Shown in pieces: positions 1 to 6,830 of a stretch of DNA of 10,521 nt. The notes beneath the pieces were generated by a model. It had not been told where the DNA came from. It did not search any database and was given only the letters and a program-made list of their open reading frames with translations. Both the position numbers and the translations under genes were made by a program. The stretch spans positions 1-10,521 of the forward strand of contig JAIRXX010000060.1 in NCBI GenBank assembly GCA_031268065.1. The letters run 5' to 3'. Each line of letters begins with the position of its first letter. Position 1 is the first letter of the stretch. The DNA comes from Propionibacteriaceae bacterium (GTDB taxonomy: Bacteria; Actinomycetota; Actinomycetes; Propionibacteriales; Propionibacteriaceae).

Positions 1-1
1 C

Positions 2-268
2 GTTCAGCAAAATCTGATGATGCAAGCGTTGAACCTCGGCATCCAGCGCCCCGCCGACGAAGTTGGGCGCGTCCTCAGACTCGTCAGCATGGTCGGCGCG
101 GCGGGCCGGAAATACAAGGAATGTTCGCTGGGGATGAAGCAACGCCTCGGCGTCGCCCAATCCCTGCTGGGCCGACCCCGCCTGCTCATCCTCGATGAGC
201 CGATTAACGGACTCGACGCCGACGGCATGAGAATCGTACGCGACACGCTCACCAGCCTGGCCAAGTAG
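2..268 (+). pseudogene. ABC transporter ATPase fragment, 5' cut by window edge and 3' truncated
   Basis: The frame is open from the window edge, so the gene begins upstream. Visible parts are an LSGGQ-type signature of the BcrA/drug-exporter kind (CSLGMKQR, bases 122-145), a following ALG-like helix, Walker B (LLILDEP, 182-202) and the D-loop region (GLD, 209-217). A normal BcrA-type ATPase would continue with the H-loop histidine and a further domain of roughly 80-100 residues. Here the reading ends with LAK and a TAG at 266-268, with a second in-frame TAG two codons later. Walker A would lie outside the window. Without the H-loop the product should not hydrolyse ATP normally, so I read this as a decayed gene. 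A strong hairpin follows at once. The family assignment is secure, but the substrate is unknown. The alternative is a sequencing error or a frameshift, but I see no continuation in the other frames. Confidence 0.65.
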
Positions 269-295
269 CAGTAGCTCCCGCTACGCCTGCAGCAG

Positions 296-321
296 CCCTG
301 GCGACCAGTGGTCTGCCAGGG
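296..321 (+). terminator. Hairpin after the ABC fragment, terminator-like
   Basis: The arms CCCTGGC (296-302) and GCCAGGG (315-321) are perfectly complementary, and inside them GACC/GGTC (303-306/310-313) extends the stem around a three-base loop with one bulged T. No T-run follows, so it is either a GC-rich terminator without a T-tract or only a stable structure. Its place 28 bases past the stop supports termination. Confidence 0.45.
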
Positions 322-500
322 CCGTCTGGTGTTGTGAACCCTAACTATCCCACTTCCGCTAAGCGGTCCATTATATGAGACTTTCTGGAACGCCATCTTG
401 TGCCCATGAGCACATCTCACTACGATTTTAGGCAAGTTTAATAACTCATATACCACCGGATGCCTTATGGTCATTCGCAAAACTTTGTTAGAGGTGTCAC
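322..500 (+). promoter_or_regulatory. AT-richer leader of the secreted-protein gene with possible promoter
   Basis: The base composition turns AT-rich from about 350 on. A weak promoter guess is TTTAGG (427-432) and TATACC (449-454), 16 bases apart; neither box is close to consensus. A clear ribosome binding site, GAGGTG at 491-496, lies four bases before the ATG at 501. No gene is visible here. Confidence 0.25.
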
Positions 501-1577
501 ATGAGGATAAAGAACATAATAGCCGCTTCAGCTGGGTTTTTTTTATTAATATCATTTTGTTCAGGTATGCAGTTGTCAGCATACGCTGGTGAGTCGCAAA
601 TCTCTTATGATAAATCAGATTACTCTGCATTAATCTCAATTGGGTACGAATCAACACCTTTTGGTTGGGTGTATAAGGATTGCATTCACGAAGTCAATGA
701 TGATGAAATCTTGGTGCCTAGGCAAGGAGGTGCCTCCACTGTAAGTATCGCAGCCGACACAAAGGCTGGCCGGTTGCTAGAAAAATATGTTTCAGAAAGC
801 CTTGAAGCTGTTCCTCAGACAGCTGGATCGACTGAAGATATTTTATCAGCAATACCTGAGGTAGCTATTGACTCTGCGCCACTCATATCTGACTGCCGAT
901 ATCCGGTGATAGCTGATTCTGAAGGACTTGCCCAAGTTAAACAATCTGGGAAAGCGCCAACACTTAATAGTTGGGTCGAAGCGGCCTCGACTTCGTCTTT
1001 AGGGAATCTCTCTTACATACATGTTGAGTGGAATGTTCCTAAGGCTCCAAAGAAAAATGGTGGCCTCATCTATCTCTTTCCAGCTTTCGTTGACCCCGGA
1101 ATTATGCAACCGGTATTGCAGTGGGGCGTAGGATATGCTGGCGGTGGCAACTACTGGACAATGGCGAGCTGGATTTTGTTGAACAATAACGTTTACCACA
1201 GTAAATTGCAGAAAGTGACTGGTTCGACAGTTTCAGGTGACATCTCAGGAAATGGCTGTAAAACGTCGTCAGGGGTTTGTTCAACATGGACAGTTACGAC
1301 TTACGATTGGGGATCTAAACGATCAACTACATTGACAAGAACTTCGTGGAAAAAACCAATGTCGACAGTGTACGGCGGCGCACTTGAGGCATACTTCGTT
1401 ACGTCTTGCTCACAATTGCCGGCCAGTGCGACGAAATTCAAAAACTTTTATATCGAAGATGTGGCAAACAAGAAGAAAAATCCGAGTTGGAAGGCAACAT
1501 ATTGGTCAGCGTCCCCAAAATGTAATTATGGAGTCACTATTGGATCTGATGACTCAATCACATTGAAGTATCAATAG
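501..1577 (+). CDS. Secreted beta-sandwich (ConA-like/eqolisin-like fold) protein of unknown function
   Basis: This 358-residue protein has a Sec signal peptide: charged MRIK, a hydrophobic stretch at about 6-25, and a signal peptidase I site AYA|G after residue 29. Residues about 30-150 form a variable N-terminal part. From about 155 on the sequence looks like the all-beta, concanavalin-A-like family that also covers G1 (eqolisin) peptidases. The motifs are EWNVPK (176-181), IYLFPAF (190-196), QPVLQWG (203-209) and then a YWTMASW / VYHSKL pattern. Six cysteines remain after cleavage, which fits disulfides in an exported protein. I do not see a convincing catalytic Gln/Glu pair, so I call no activity. 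The start is set by GAGGTG at 491-496. G+C is low, about 33% and 47% in two lines I counted, against about 67% in a line of the downstream operon. This suggests recent transfer. The lipoprotein gene follows after 13 bases, so the two are probably co-transcribed. Confidence 0.8.
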   Translation: MRIKNIIAASAGFFLLISFCSGMQLSAYAGESQISYDKSDYSALISIGYESTPFGWVYKDCIHEVNDDEILVPRQGGASTVSIAADTKAGRLLEKYVSESLEAVPQTAGSTEDILSAIPEVAIDSAPLISDCRYPVIADSEGLAQVKQSGKAPTLNSWVEAASTSSLGNLSYIHVEWNVPKAPKKNGGLIYLFPAFVDPGIMQPVLQWGVGYAGGGNYWTMASWILLNNNVYHSKLQKVTGSTVSGDISGNGCKTSSGVCSTWTVTTYDWGSKRSTTLTRTSWKKPMSTVYGGALEAYFVTSCSQLPASATKFKNFYIEDVANKKKNPSWKATYWSASPKCNYGVTIGSDDSITLKYQ

Positions 1578-1590
1578 GGAGAGTTGAGGC

Positions 1591-2082
1591 TTGCGTGTTA
1601 TGGTGCGCTTATTTGTCGCGGTTGTATCGATCATTCTCGCGAATTGGATGGTGGGGTGTGCCAAGGATGTATCAGTCGGCCCTGCCCCTAGCCAGTCGGC
1701 GCAGCGAGAAACGCCTGACGCTTCAACGGTGACTCCGACTTATCCTCTCCCAGACCCTGGTGCGGGCAACCCCGACGCTGTGCGGCAGCTTTGCGAGAGC
1801 GCGTTTCCAGAAGTGGAAGTATTGTCGTGGGCTAGCGGATCAGTGGCCTCGTTCCGTGATTATCACTATTCAGGCCCCGAAGCTGTCTACCCATTGGCTG
1901 ATGCTTTTCCCGCGCTGCCCGGTGATACTGAGGGCGTTTGGTGTGGGACGGTGCTCGAGACGGACGCCATCCGTTGGTGGGCGGTGGTAAGTGGCATGCC
2001 TCCGCAGCAGGCGCTTGACATCACTGGACCAGGTGAGTCCGTTAATATAGGGGAAGTTTCGGGTCCACCCGCAGTCCCGTAA
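1591..2082 (+). CDS. Small secreted lipoprotein, family unknown
   Basis: From the TTG at 1591 this is a 163-residue protein. The N-terminus is a lipoprotein signal: basic residues, a hydrophobic run (about 7-20) and a lipobox MVGC with Cys23 as the lipidation site. A Pro/Ser/Thr-rich linker (about 28-60) follows, then a compact domain (about 62-163) with two cysteines, Cys68 and Cys118 (GVWCGT), likely a disulfide. The domain also carries the aromatic pattern SWASGSVASFRDYHYSGP and an ITGPGE turn. I do not recognise a named domain. The start is uncertain: TTG 1591 has GGGAGAG (1577-1583) seven bases upstream, while ATG 1600 and GTG 1603 are in the same frame with GAGG at 1586-1589. All keep the signal peptide. 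It lies 13 bases after the secreted-protein gene and is followed by a terminator. A decayed relative of its domain lies at 2652-2729. It is GC-richer than its upstream partner. Confidence 0.75.
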   Translation: MRVMVRLFVAVVSIILANWMVGCAKDVSVGPAPSQSAQRETPDASTVTPTYPLPDPGAGNPDAVRQLCESAFPEVEVLSWASGSVASFRDYHYSGPEAVYPLADAFPALPGDTEGVWCGTVLETDAIRWWAVVSGMPPQQALDITGPGESVNIGEVSGPPAVP

Positions 2083-2090
2083 TGAGGCGC

Positions 2091-2124
2091 TCTTGCCAAG
2101 CATCTTGGCAGGGAAACCATTTTT
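2091..2124 (+). terminator. Rho-independent terminator after the lipoprotein gene
   Basis: TGCCAAG (2094-2100) and CTTGGCA (2104-2110) form a perfect 7-bp stem with a three-base loop, extendable by a G-T and a C-G pair. A run of five T lies at 2120-2124, nine bases past the stem. It begins nine bases after the lipoprotein stop codon and points along the plus strand, closing the two-gene unit that starts at 501. Confidence 0.65.
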
Positions 2125-2186
2125 ATCAAAGGTGCAGATCGCGTCGGCGACGCGCACGGGGCCGGGGAACTCGAAAGCCCGTTCGC

Positions 2187-2570
2187 TCACTCGACTAGCC
2201 CTAGGTCGTTCTGAAGGGCGGCCAACTCGGCGAGCGCGGCATCGCGGCGCTTCCGCTGCGCGGCAACGTATTCCTTCATCCCCGAGACGGGGATGCGGTG
2301 GTGTGTGCCGACCATTCGGTAGGGCAGCAGTCCCCGGTCCATAAGCTTGCGCACTTGCGGGCGGGACATGCCGAGCAGAGCGGCGGCCTCGGTAGGGCTG
2401 ACCTCATCGAAGCCGCGCGTGATGACGACTTCCTGGCCCTCGGCTTTGGCTCGGGCAATCTGGGCGAGAAACTCGGCAGCCTCGCGGGACAAGGTCACCT
2501 CTACGCGAGCAGAGCCGGTCTCCAAGGACCGTTCCAAGGCTTGGGCGTCCTCGGCCAGCAAAGTGGACAT
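2187..2570 (-). CDS. Helix-turn-helix (excisionase-like) antitoxin or regulator, no toxin partner seen
   Basis: This is a 127-residue DNA-binding protein. Residues about 57-101 are a winged-helix domain of the MerR/excisionase type: VSPTEAAALLGMSRPQVRKL is the helix-turn-helix, and VGTHHRIPVSGMKEY is the wing and next helix. The N-terminal half (1-55) is helical with a VEVTLSREAAEFLAQI strand-helix stretch, as in antitoxins found beside PIN-domain toxins. The C-terminus is a charged helix. The start is chosen at 2570 because GGGAG (2577-2581 on this strand) sits six bases before it. Upstream in-frame starts would add a poor extension. The usual partner gene would follow and overlap. A GTG at 2190 does overlap the stop by four bases (GTGA), but its reading runs through the terminator and into the antisense of the lipoprotein gene, and I see no toxin motifs in it. 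Family assignment is good; the antitoxin role is inferred. Confidence 0.75.
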   Translation of the reverse strand: MSTLLAEDAQALERSLETGSARVEVTLSREAAEFLAQIARAKAEGQEVVITRGFDEVSPTEAAALLGMSRPQVRKLMDRGLLPYRMVGTHHRIPVSGMKEYVAAQRKRRDAALAELAALQNDLGLVE

Positions 2571-2651
2571 CATCTGCTCCCATCTGTAACAGCTGCTCAC
2601 TATCTGACGCAACTGTACCACTGCGCACGAAAAGCGCAGGTCCATTCTGCG

Positions 2652-2729
2652 GCGGAAGTTTCAGCGTGGGCCAGTTGGTCTGCGGCTTCGTTCCGGAAAT
2701 ATCCCTACTCGAGTCCGCCCGCTGTCTGG
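2652..2729 (+). pseudogene. Decayed relative of the lipoprotein domain
   Basis: These 78 bases align without gaps to 1813-1890 inside the lipoprotein gene. By hand count 52 of 78 bases match, and 16 of 26 translated residues match (WAS, ASFR, Y, Y, S, P, AV). Nine of the differing codons change only at the third base and keep the amino acid, which means the copy diverged under protein-level selection before it broke. A TGA follows at once (2730-2732), and no signal peptide or further domain can be found on either side. It is a remnant of a paralogue, lying upstream of the antitoxin gene. The short length is the main caveat. Confidence 0.55.
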
Positions 2730-3125
2730 TGACGGGATGCTCCGGCGAAGGACTGGGCCAATTGTCGTGAGAGCCGTCGGGTCCAGGGAGCGTATACGCG
2801 CGAATATTGACGAATACGTTGTTGTTGTGACAGAGTGTTGGCGTCCACAGTGTTAGGAGAGGGCAGTGCGCGTAAGGCATACTCGGCAGTTGGCTGGTTT
2901 GACTGACCGCAGGGTTGACCGCCGTTGTCTCATGTCCCGATGTCAGTGCCGCTTTGCCTGAGAAGCCGCCGTCTCCGGCTGTCGCCGCAAACCACCCGCA
3001 GCAGTGAGTGACCCAGCAGCGACTATCGGGCTTGGAGGCCGCAAAGCCAGGCGCGGTTTGGCGCCATCGCCCTTCCGCCTGATCCGTTAAATCCCCAACC
3101 GCCCCTCGGGCTGCTTTCAGAGATT
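2730..3125. other. Intergenic stretch with no supported gene
   Basis: No reading frame here has both a believable start and a recognisable product. The only structure I see is a small hairpin, GGCGC (3050-3054) with GCGCC (3061-3065). The promoter of the transporter operon should lie in this stretch, but I cannot point to convincing -35/-10 boxes. Confidence 0.5.
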
Positions 3126-4199
3126 ATGAACACACCATCACCATCGGCGTCAGCCACATTAGACCGTGCCGATCCCCGCCACCTGCGGCATGAGTCATTG
3201 CCAGCAGAGGTGGAACTGGTCGGGATCGTCGTTGACAAGTCGGCGGACAGCCGCCGCCGTTTCGGCCTGCGCACCCGGATGATCGTCGCGCGGGTGGCGC
3301 AGGCGGTCTTCGTGCTCTGGGCTGCCATCACGGTGACCTTCCTCGCCATCCATGCGATGCCCGGCGATGTGGTTTCACTGCTGCTCGGGGAGAATCGCAA
3401 CGACGATGTGCTGCGGGCGTCCATCATCGAGCGCTGGGGGTTGGACCAGCCAGTGTGGTCGCAGTACTTCATCTACCTGATGCGCATTCCCTCCGGCGAT
3501 CTGGGCACCAGCTACACCTTGCGCAAGCCGGTCAGCGAGTTGATCGCTGAGATGATGGTGCCCACCTTCCAACTGGCGGCCACCGCGCTCGTGGTGGCAG
3601 TCGTGTTGGGCTTCCTGATCGCCTACGCCACCACCGGGCGCATCCCCGGCCTGCGCCCGGCTACGAATGTGCTGGAGTTGATCTTCCTCTCTGCGCCGCC
3701 GTTCTGGATTGGCATCGTGCTGCTGGCCGTCTTCTCTTTCAACCTCGGCTGGTTTTCGGTGGTCGATCTGTCGAGTTGGCAGTCGTTGGTGCTGCCGGTG
3801 ACCGCCATCGGACTTCCGATGGGTTTCTACATGGCGCAGGTGCTCCGAGACGGGATCGACCGGGCGCTGGAGAAACCGTTCAGCCTCACCGCGCGCTCAA
3901 GAGGGCTGAGCTGGGCCGGGGTGCGCCGCCACCACGCGCTCAGACATGCCTCACTGCCAGCCATCCCGCTGATCGGATTGGTCGCGGGCGGGCTGCTCGG
4001 CGGAGCGGTGATCACCGAGACGGTATTCGCCAGGCCGGGACTCGGCCAGATAGCGGTGAACGCGGTGCTGGTGAAGGACATCCCGCTGATTCTGGGAATC
4101 GCGCTGGTCTCCACCTTCGCCTACATCGTCGCCTCCACCACCGCTGATTTGGTCGGAGTCCTCACCGACCCGAGATTCAACACTGAGCAGAAAGGCTGA
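3126..4199 (+). CDS. Peptide/nickel-type ABC transporter permease, DppB/OppB family
   Basis: This 357-residue inner-membrane permease is one half of the importer channel. After the first membrane helix (about 53-75) comes the family hallmark AMPGDVVSLLLGE. An extracytoplasmic segment follows (about 90-130; WGLDQPVWSQYFIYL, GDLGTSY), and then about five more helices. The cytoplasmic EAA loop that docks on the ATPase is at about 240-280 (LRDGIDRALEKPFSLTARSRGLSW, broken here for reading: first part to LEKP, second from FSL). The C-terminal GGAVITETVFARPGLGQ is also characteristic. Oddly, about 50 polar residues precede the first helix where DppB proteins normally begin within a few residues. 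The ATG at 3126 has only a weak AGAG, so a start at ATG 3279 (residue 52) is possible, though it too lacks a good ribosome site. The stop overlaps the next gene by one base. Substrate cannot be told from sequence. Confidence 0.9.
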   Translation: MNTPSPSASATLDRADPRHLRHESLPAEVELVGIVVDKSADSRRRFGLRTRMIVARVAQAVFVLWAAITVTFLAIHAMPGDVVSLLLGENRNDDVLRASIIERWGLDQPVWSQYFIYLMRIPSGDLGTSYTLRKPVSELIAEMMVPTFQLAATALVVAVVLGFLIAYATTGRIPGLRPATNVLELIFLSAPPFWIGIVLLAVFSFNLGWFSVVDLSSWQSLVLPVTAIGLPMGFYMAQVLRDGIDRALEKPFSLTARSRGLSWAGVRRHHALRHASLPAIPLIGLVAGGLLGGAVITETVFARPGLGQIAVNAVLVKDIPLILGIALVSTFAYIVASTTADLVGVLTDPRFNTEQKG

Positions 4200-5062
4200 T
4201 GATGGTAGCGATAGCCCTCCCGGAGGTGGCGCCAGCCCGGCCGCGTTTGCGGATCAAGCGGATCAGGTGGTCAGTGGTGGCGGCGGTGTTCGTCCTAGTT
4301 GTCGCGGCGCTGGCCGCAATCTGGCCGCAGGTGTTCACCACCGTCGATCCCACCTACGCCGATCCGGCGCTGAGCCATCTGCCGCCCAGCCCGCAGCATT
4401 GGGCAGGCACCGACTTCCAGGGCCGCGATCTGTTGGTCCGCATCATCTACGGGGCACGCTACTCGTTGCTGATCGGCGTCGGCGCGGTGGCAACCAGCAC
4501 CATCATCGGCACCGTGCTGGGAGTGACCGCCGGATCGGGTCCGGCTTGGCTAGACCAGGTGATATCGCGGGCCTTGGACATCCTCTGCGCCTTCCCCGGC
4601 GTGCTGCTGGCGCTGATGTTCATCGCCTTCACCGGGCCTGGCTTGCCGAATCTGATCTTGGCCCTTGGCATCGGCGGCATCCCCAGCATCGCCCGCGTCG
4701 CCCGCGCCGAAGTGTTCATCGCCAAGACCTCTGGCTACGTGGAACAGGCCCGCACCTACGCCATACCGAGTTGGCGCATCGTGCTCCGACATGTGCTCCC
4801 CAACGCGCTGGGTCCGTTGCCGGTGCTGGTGACCCTGGGGCTGGGCGGGGCAATCGTGGGCAGCTCCGGCTTGAGTTTCCTCGGCCTGGGGCCACAGCCG
4901 CCCACGGCGGAATGGGGGCTGATGCTGGCTGACAGCCGTTCCTATCTGCGCCACGCCTGGTGGACTGGGGTCTTCCCCGGAGTCGCCCTCACCGCCGTGG
5001 TCATCGCCGCCACAGTCTTGGGGCGCTATTTGCAGCGCAGATACGAGCGGAGATTGCGATGA
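4199..5062 (+). CDS. Peptide/nickel-type ABC transporter permease, DppC/OppC family
   Basis: This 287-residue protein is the second channel half. One N-terminal membrane helix (about 24-43) is followed by the DppC hallmark HWAGTDFQGRDLLVRIIYGA starting at residue 67. About five further helices follow. The EAA loop lies at about 171-205 (EVFIAKTSGYVEQARTYA, then LRHVLPN). The GSSGLSFLGLGPQPPTAEWG stretch near the C-terminus is typical of the family. Length is normal. The start ATG at 4199 overlaps the upstream stop (TGATG) with AAAGG at 4191-4195, so translation is probably coupled. The end overlaps the ATPase start by four bases (ATGA). It pairs with the upstream permease to form the pore. 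Confidence 0.92.
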   Translation: MMVAIALPEVAPARPRLRIKRIRWSVVAAVFVLVVAALAAIWPQVFTTVDPTYADPALSHLPPSPQHWAGTDFQGRDLLVRIIYGARYSLLIGVGAVATSTIIGTVLGVTAGSGPAWLDQVISRALDILCAFPGVLLALMFIAFTGPGLPNLILALGIGGIPSIARVARAEVFIAKTSGYVEQARTYAIPSWRIVLRHVLPNALGPLPVLVTLGLGGAIVGSSGLSFLGLGPQPPTAEWGLMLADSRSYLRHAWWTGVFPGVALTAVVIAATVLGRYLQRRYERRLR

Positions 5063-6807
5063 CCGCCGCCGTATCAGAACGGAGCGAGCTTGCCGGAGAA
5101 TCCGGGGCTGGGGCGGACGCTCCAGGCTCCATTACCCGGCTGGCTGCGGCCAGGGATTCCGCCCAGCCGCTGCTGCGGGTGAAAAACCTCTCGGTCTCCT
5201 TCACCGGCAGGCATCCGGTGGACGCGGTTAGCGGGCTGGACCTCAGCGTCTATCCGGGGCAGACCGTTGCGCTGGTGGGCGAATCAGGCTCGGGCAAATC
5301 GGTCACCGCCCGTACCATCGTCGGGCTGGCGGGGGAGCATTCCCGGATCAGCGCGGACGAATTCCAACTTTCCGGGCGGGATGCGTTGGCCTTCGGGGAA
5401 CGGCAGTGGCAGGCGGTGCGGGGAGGCGTGGTCGGGTTTGTGCTGCAAGACGCGCTCACCGCGCTCGACCCGCTGCGCACCGTGAAGCGGGAGATCACCG
5501 AGGTGCTGCGGACGCACAAAGTCGTGCCCAGACGCGAATACGAGCGGCGGGTCTTGGAATTGCTTGCGGACGTGGGCGTGGACGATCCAGAGCACCGGGT
5601 CAACCAGTATCCGCACCAGCTCTCCGGCGGGTTGCGCCAGCGTGCGCTGATCGCCTCCAGCTTGGCCGGAGAGCCGGAGTTGCTGGTCTTGGACGAACCG
5701 ACCACCGCACTCGATGTGACGATCCAAGCCCAGATCATCGAATTGCTGCGGGAATACCAACGCCGGGGCACCGCGATGCTGATGATTTCGCATGACTTGG
5801 CGGTGGTCTCCCAGTTGGCCGACCAGGTGATCGTGATGCACGACGGCAAAGCTGTGGAAGAGGGGCCGGTGGCGCGGGTCCTCTCCCAGCCGGTGGCTGC
5901 TTACACGAAATCATTGCTGGCTGCCGTGCCGTCGGCGGCATCGCGCGGGCAGCGGCTCTCCGGCGAGCGGATCAATGTCAACGAGGCTGCTGAGCTGGCT
6001 CGTCCGGCGCAAGACCCAAACTGGGTGGCAGCTGAAGTGCCGGTGTTGCAGGCGGACAATGTGACGCGGTATTTCCCGCTGCCAGGCGGTCGGGGTAGGC
6101 GCCGTGCCGTCGCCGACGTATCGCTGCGGCTGCACCGGGGGCAGAAACTGGGCATTGTCGGGGAATCCGGCTCGGGAAAGTCCACCCTGGCTCGGATACT
6201 GCTCGGGCTTATCGCTCCCGACTCCGGCGAAGTGCGGGTACACGGAGAGTCTTGGACGGTCAAAGACCGTGAATTGTGGCGCCGCCTGCGGCATTCGGTG
6301 CAATTCATCTCCCAGGACCCGATCGGCTCCTTCGACATGCGCTACACCGTGGCAGAGGTTATCTCCGAGCCGATCCAAGGCGTGCTCAGCCCGAAAGAGA
6401 TAGCTGAGCGCACAGCGGGGCTGCTGCACATCGTCGGCTTGGACGAGCGGGTGCTGAAAGTCTCTCCCCGGCTGCTTTCCGGAGGGCAGGCCCAGCGGGT
6501 GGCCATCTGCCGGGCGCTGGCGCTGCGGCCATCGGTCATCATCTGCGATGAGCCAGTCTCCGCGCTGGACGTGTCCATCCAGGCCCAGGTGCTCGACCTG
6601 CTGCATGAATTGAATCGGGCGACCGGCACCGCGCTGGCCTTCATCTCCCATGATCTGGGAGTCGTCAGGCATCTGTGCGACCAAGTGATCGTGATGAACA
6701 ACGGCTTCGTGGTGGAGCGCGGCGACGCGGATGAGGTCTTCGACCATCCAGAACACCCTTACACCCGGTCGTTGATTTCGGCCATTCCCCAAATATCAGC
6801 CAAATAA
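5059..6807 (+). CDS. Fused double ATPase of the Dpp/Opp-type ABC importer (DppD-DppF fusion)
   Basis: This 582-residue cytoplasmic protein carries both nucleotide-binding domains of the importer in one chain. Domain 1: Walker A GESGSGKS (74-81), Q-loop Gln130, signature LSGGLRQR (from 188), Walker B LLVLDEP (208-214), H-loop His245. Domain 2: Walker A GESGSGKST (368-376), Q-loop Gln419, signature SGGQAQR (474-480), Walker B IICDEP (494-499), H-loop His531. All catalytic residues are present in both halves. Each half ends in the oligopeptide-type C-terminal segment (PVAAYTKSLLAAVP; HPEHPYTRSLISAIP). A linker of about 45 residues joins them. The ATG at 5059 is chosen because it overlaps the upstream stop (ATGA); the open frame extends back to 4960 but that part lies inside the permease gene. 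Such fusions are known in oligopeptide/glutathione-type (GsiA-like) systems. It powers the two upstream permeases. Confidence 0.93.
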   Translation: MTAAVSERSELAGESGAGADAPGSITRLAAARDSAQPLLRVKNLSVSFTGRHPVDAVSGLDLSVYPGQTVALVGESGSGKSVTARTIVGLAGEHSRISADEFQLSGRDALAFGERQWQAVRGGVVGFVLQDALTALDPLRTVKREITEVLRTHKVVPRREYERRVLELLADVGVDDPEHRVNQYPHQLSGGLRQRALIASSLAGEPELLVLDEPTTALDVTIQAQIIELLREYQRRGTAMLMISHDLAVVSQLADQVIVMHDGKAVEEGPVARVLSQPVAAYTKSLLAAVPSAASRGQRLSGERINVNEAAELARPAQDPNWVAAEVPVLQADNVTRYFPLPGGRGRRRAVADVSLRLHRGQKLGIVGESGSGKSTLARILLGLIAPDSGEVRVHGESWTVKDRELWRRLRHSVQFISQDPIGSFDMRYTVAEVISEPIQGVLSPKEIAERTAGLLHIVGLDERVLKVSPRLLSGGQAQRVAICRALALRPSVIICDEPVSALDVSIQAQVLDLLHELNRATGTALAFISHDLGVVRHLCDQVIVMNNGFVVERGDADEVFDHPEHPYTRSLISAIPQISAK

Positions 6808-6830
6808 AACAACACCCCTAGGAGATATTG

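Noticed and set aside
4..657. 217-codon minus-strand frame over the ABC fragment and the leader
   Set aside because: It runs antisense to two better supported genes and shows no motif or start signal.
2404..2880. 158-codon minus-strand frame over the antitoxin start
   Set aside because: It overlaps the well supported helix-turn-helix gene in another frame and has low-complexity, motif-free content.
4960..5058. Upstream extension of the double ATPase
   Set aside because: The ATG at 5059 overlaps the permease stop in the usual ATGA manner, and the extra 33 residues are an out-of-frame reading of the permease gene.
5911..6792. 293-codon minus-strand frame opposite the second ATPase domain
   Set aside because: This is a typical antisense shadow of a GC-rich gene; the plus strand carries all ABC motifs.
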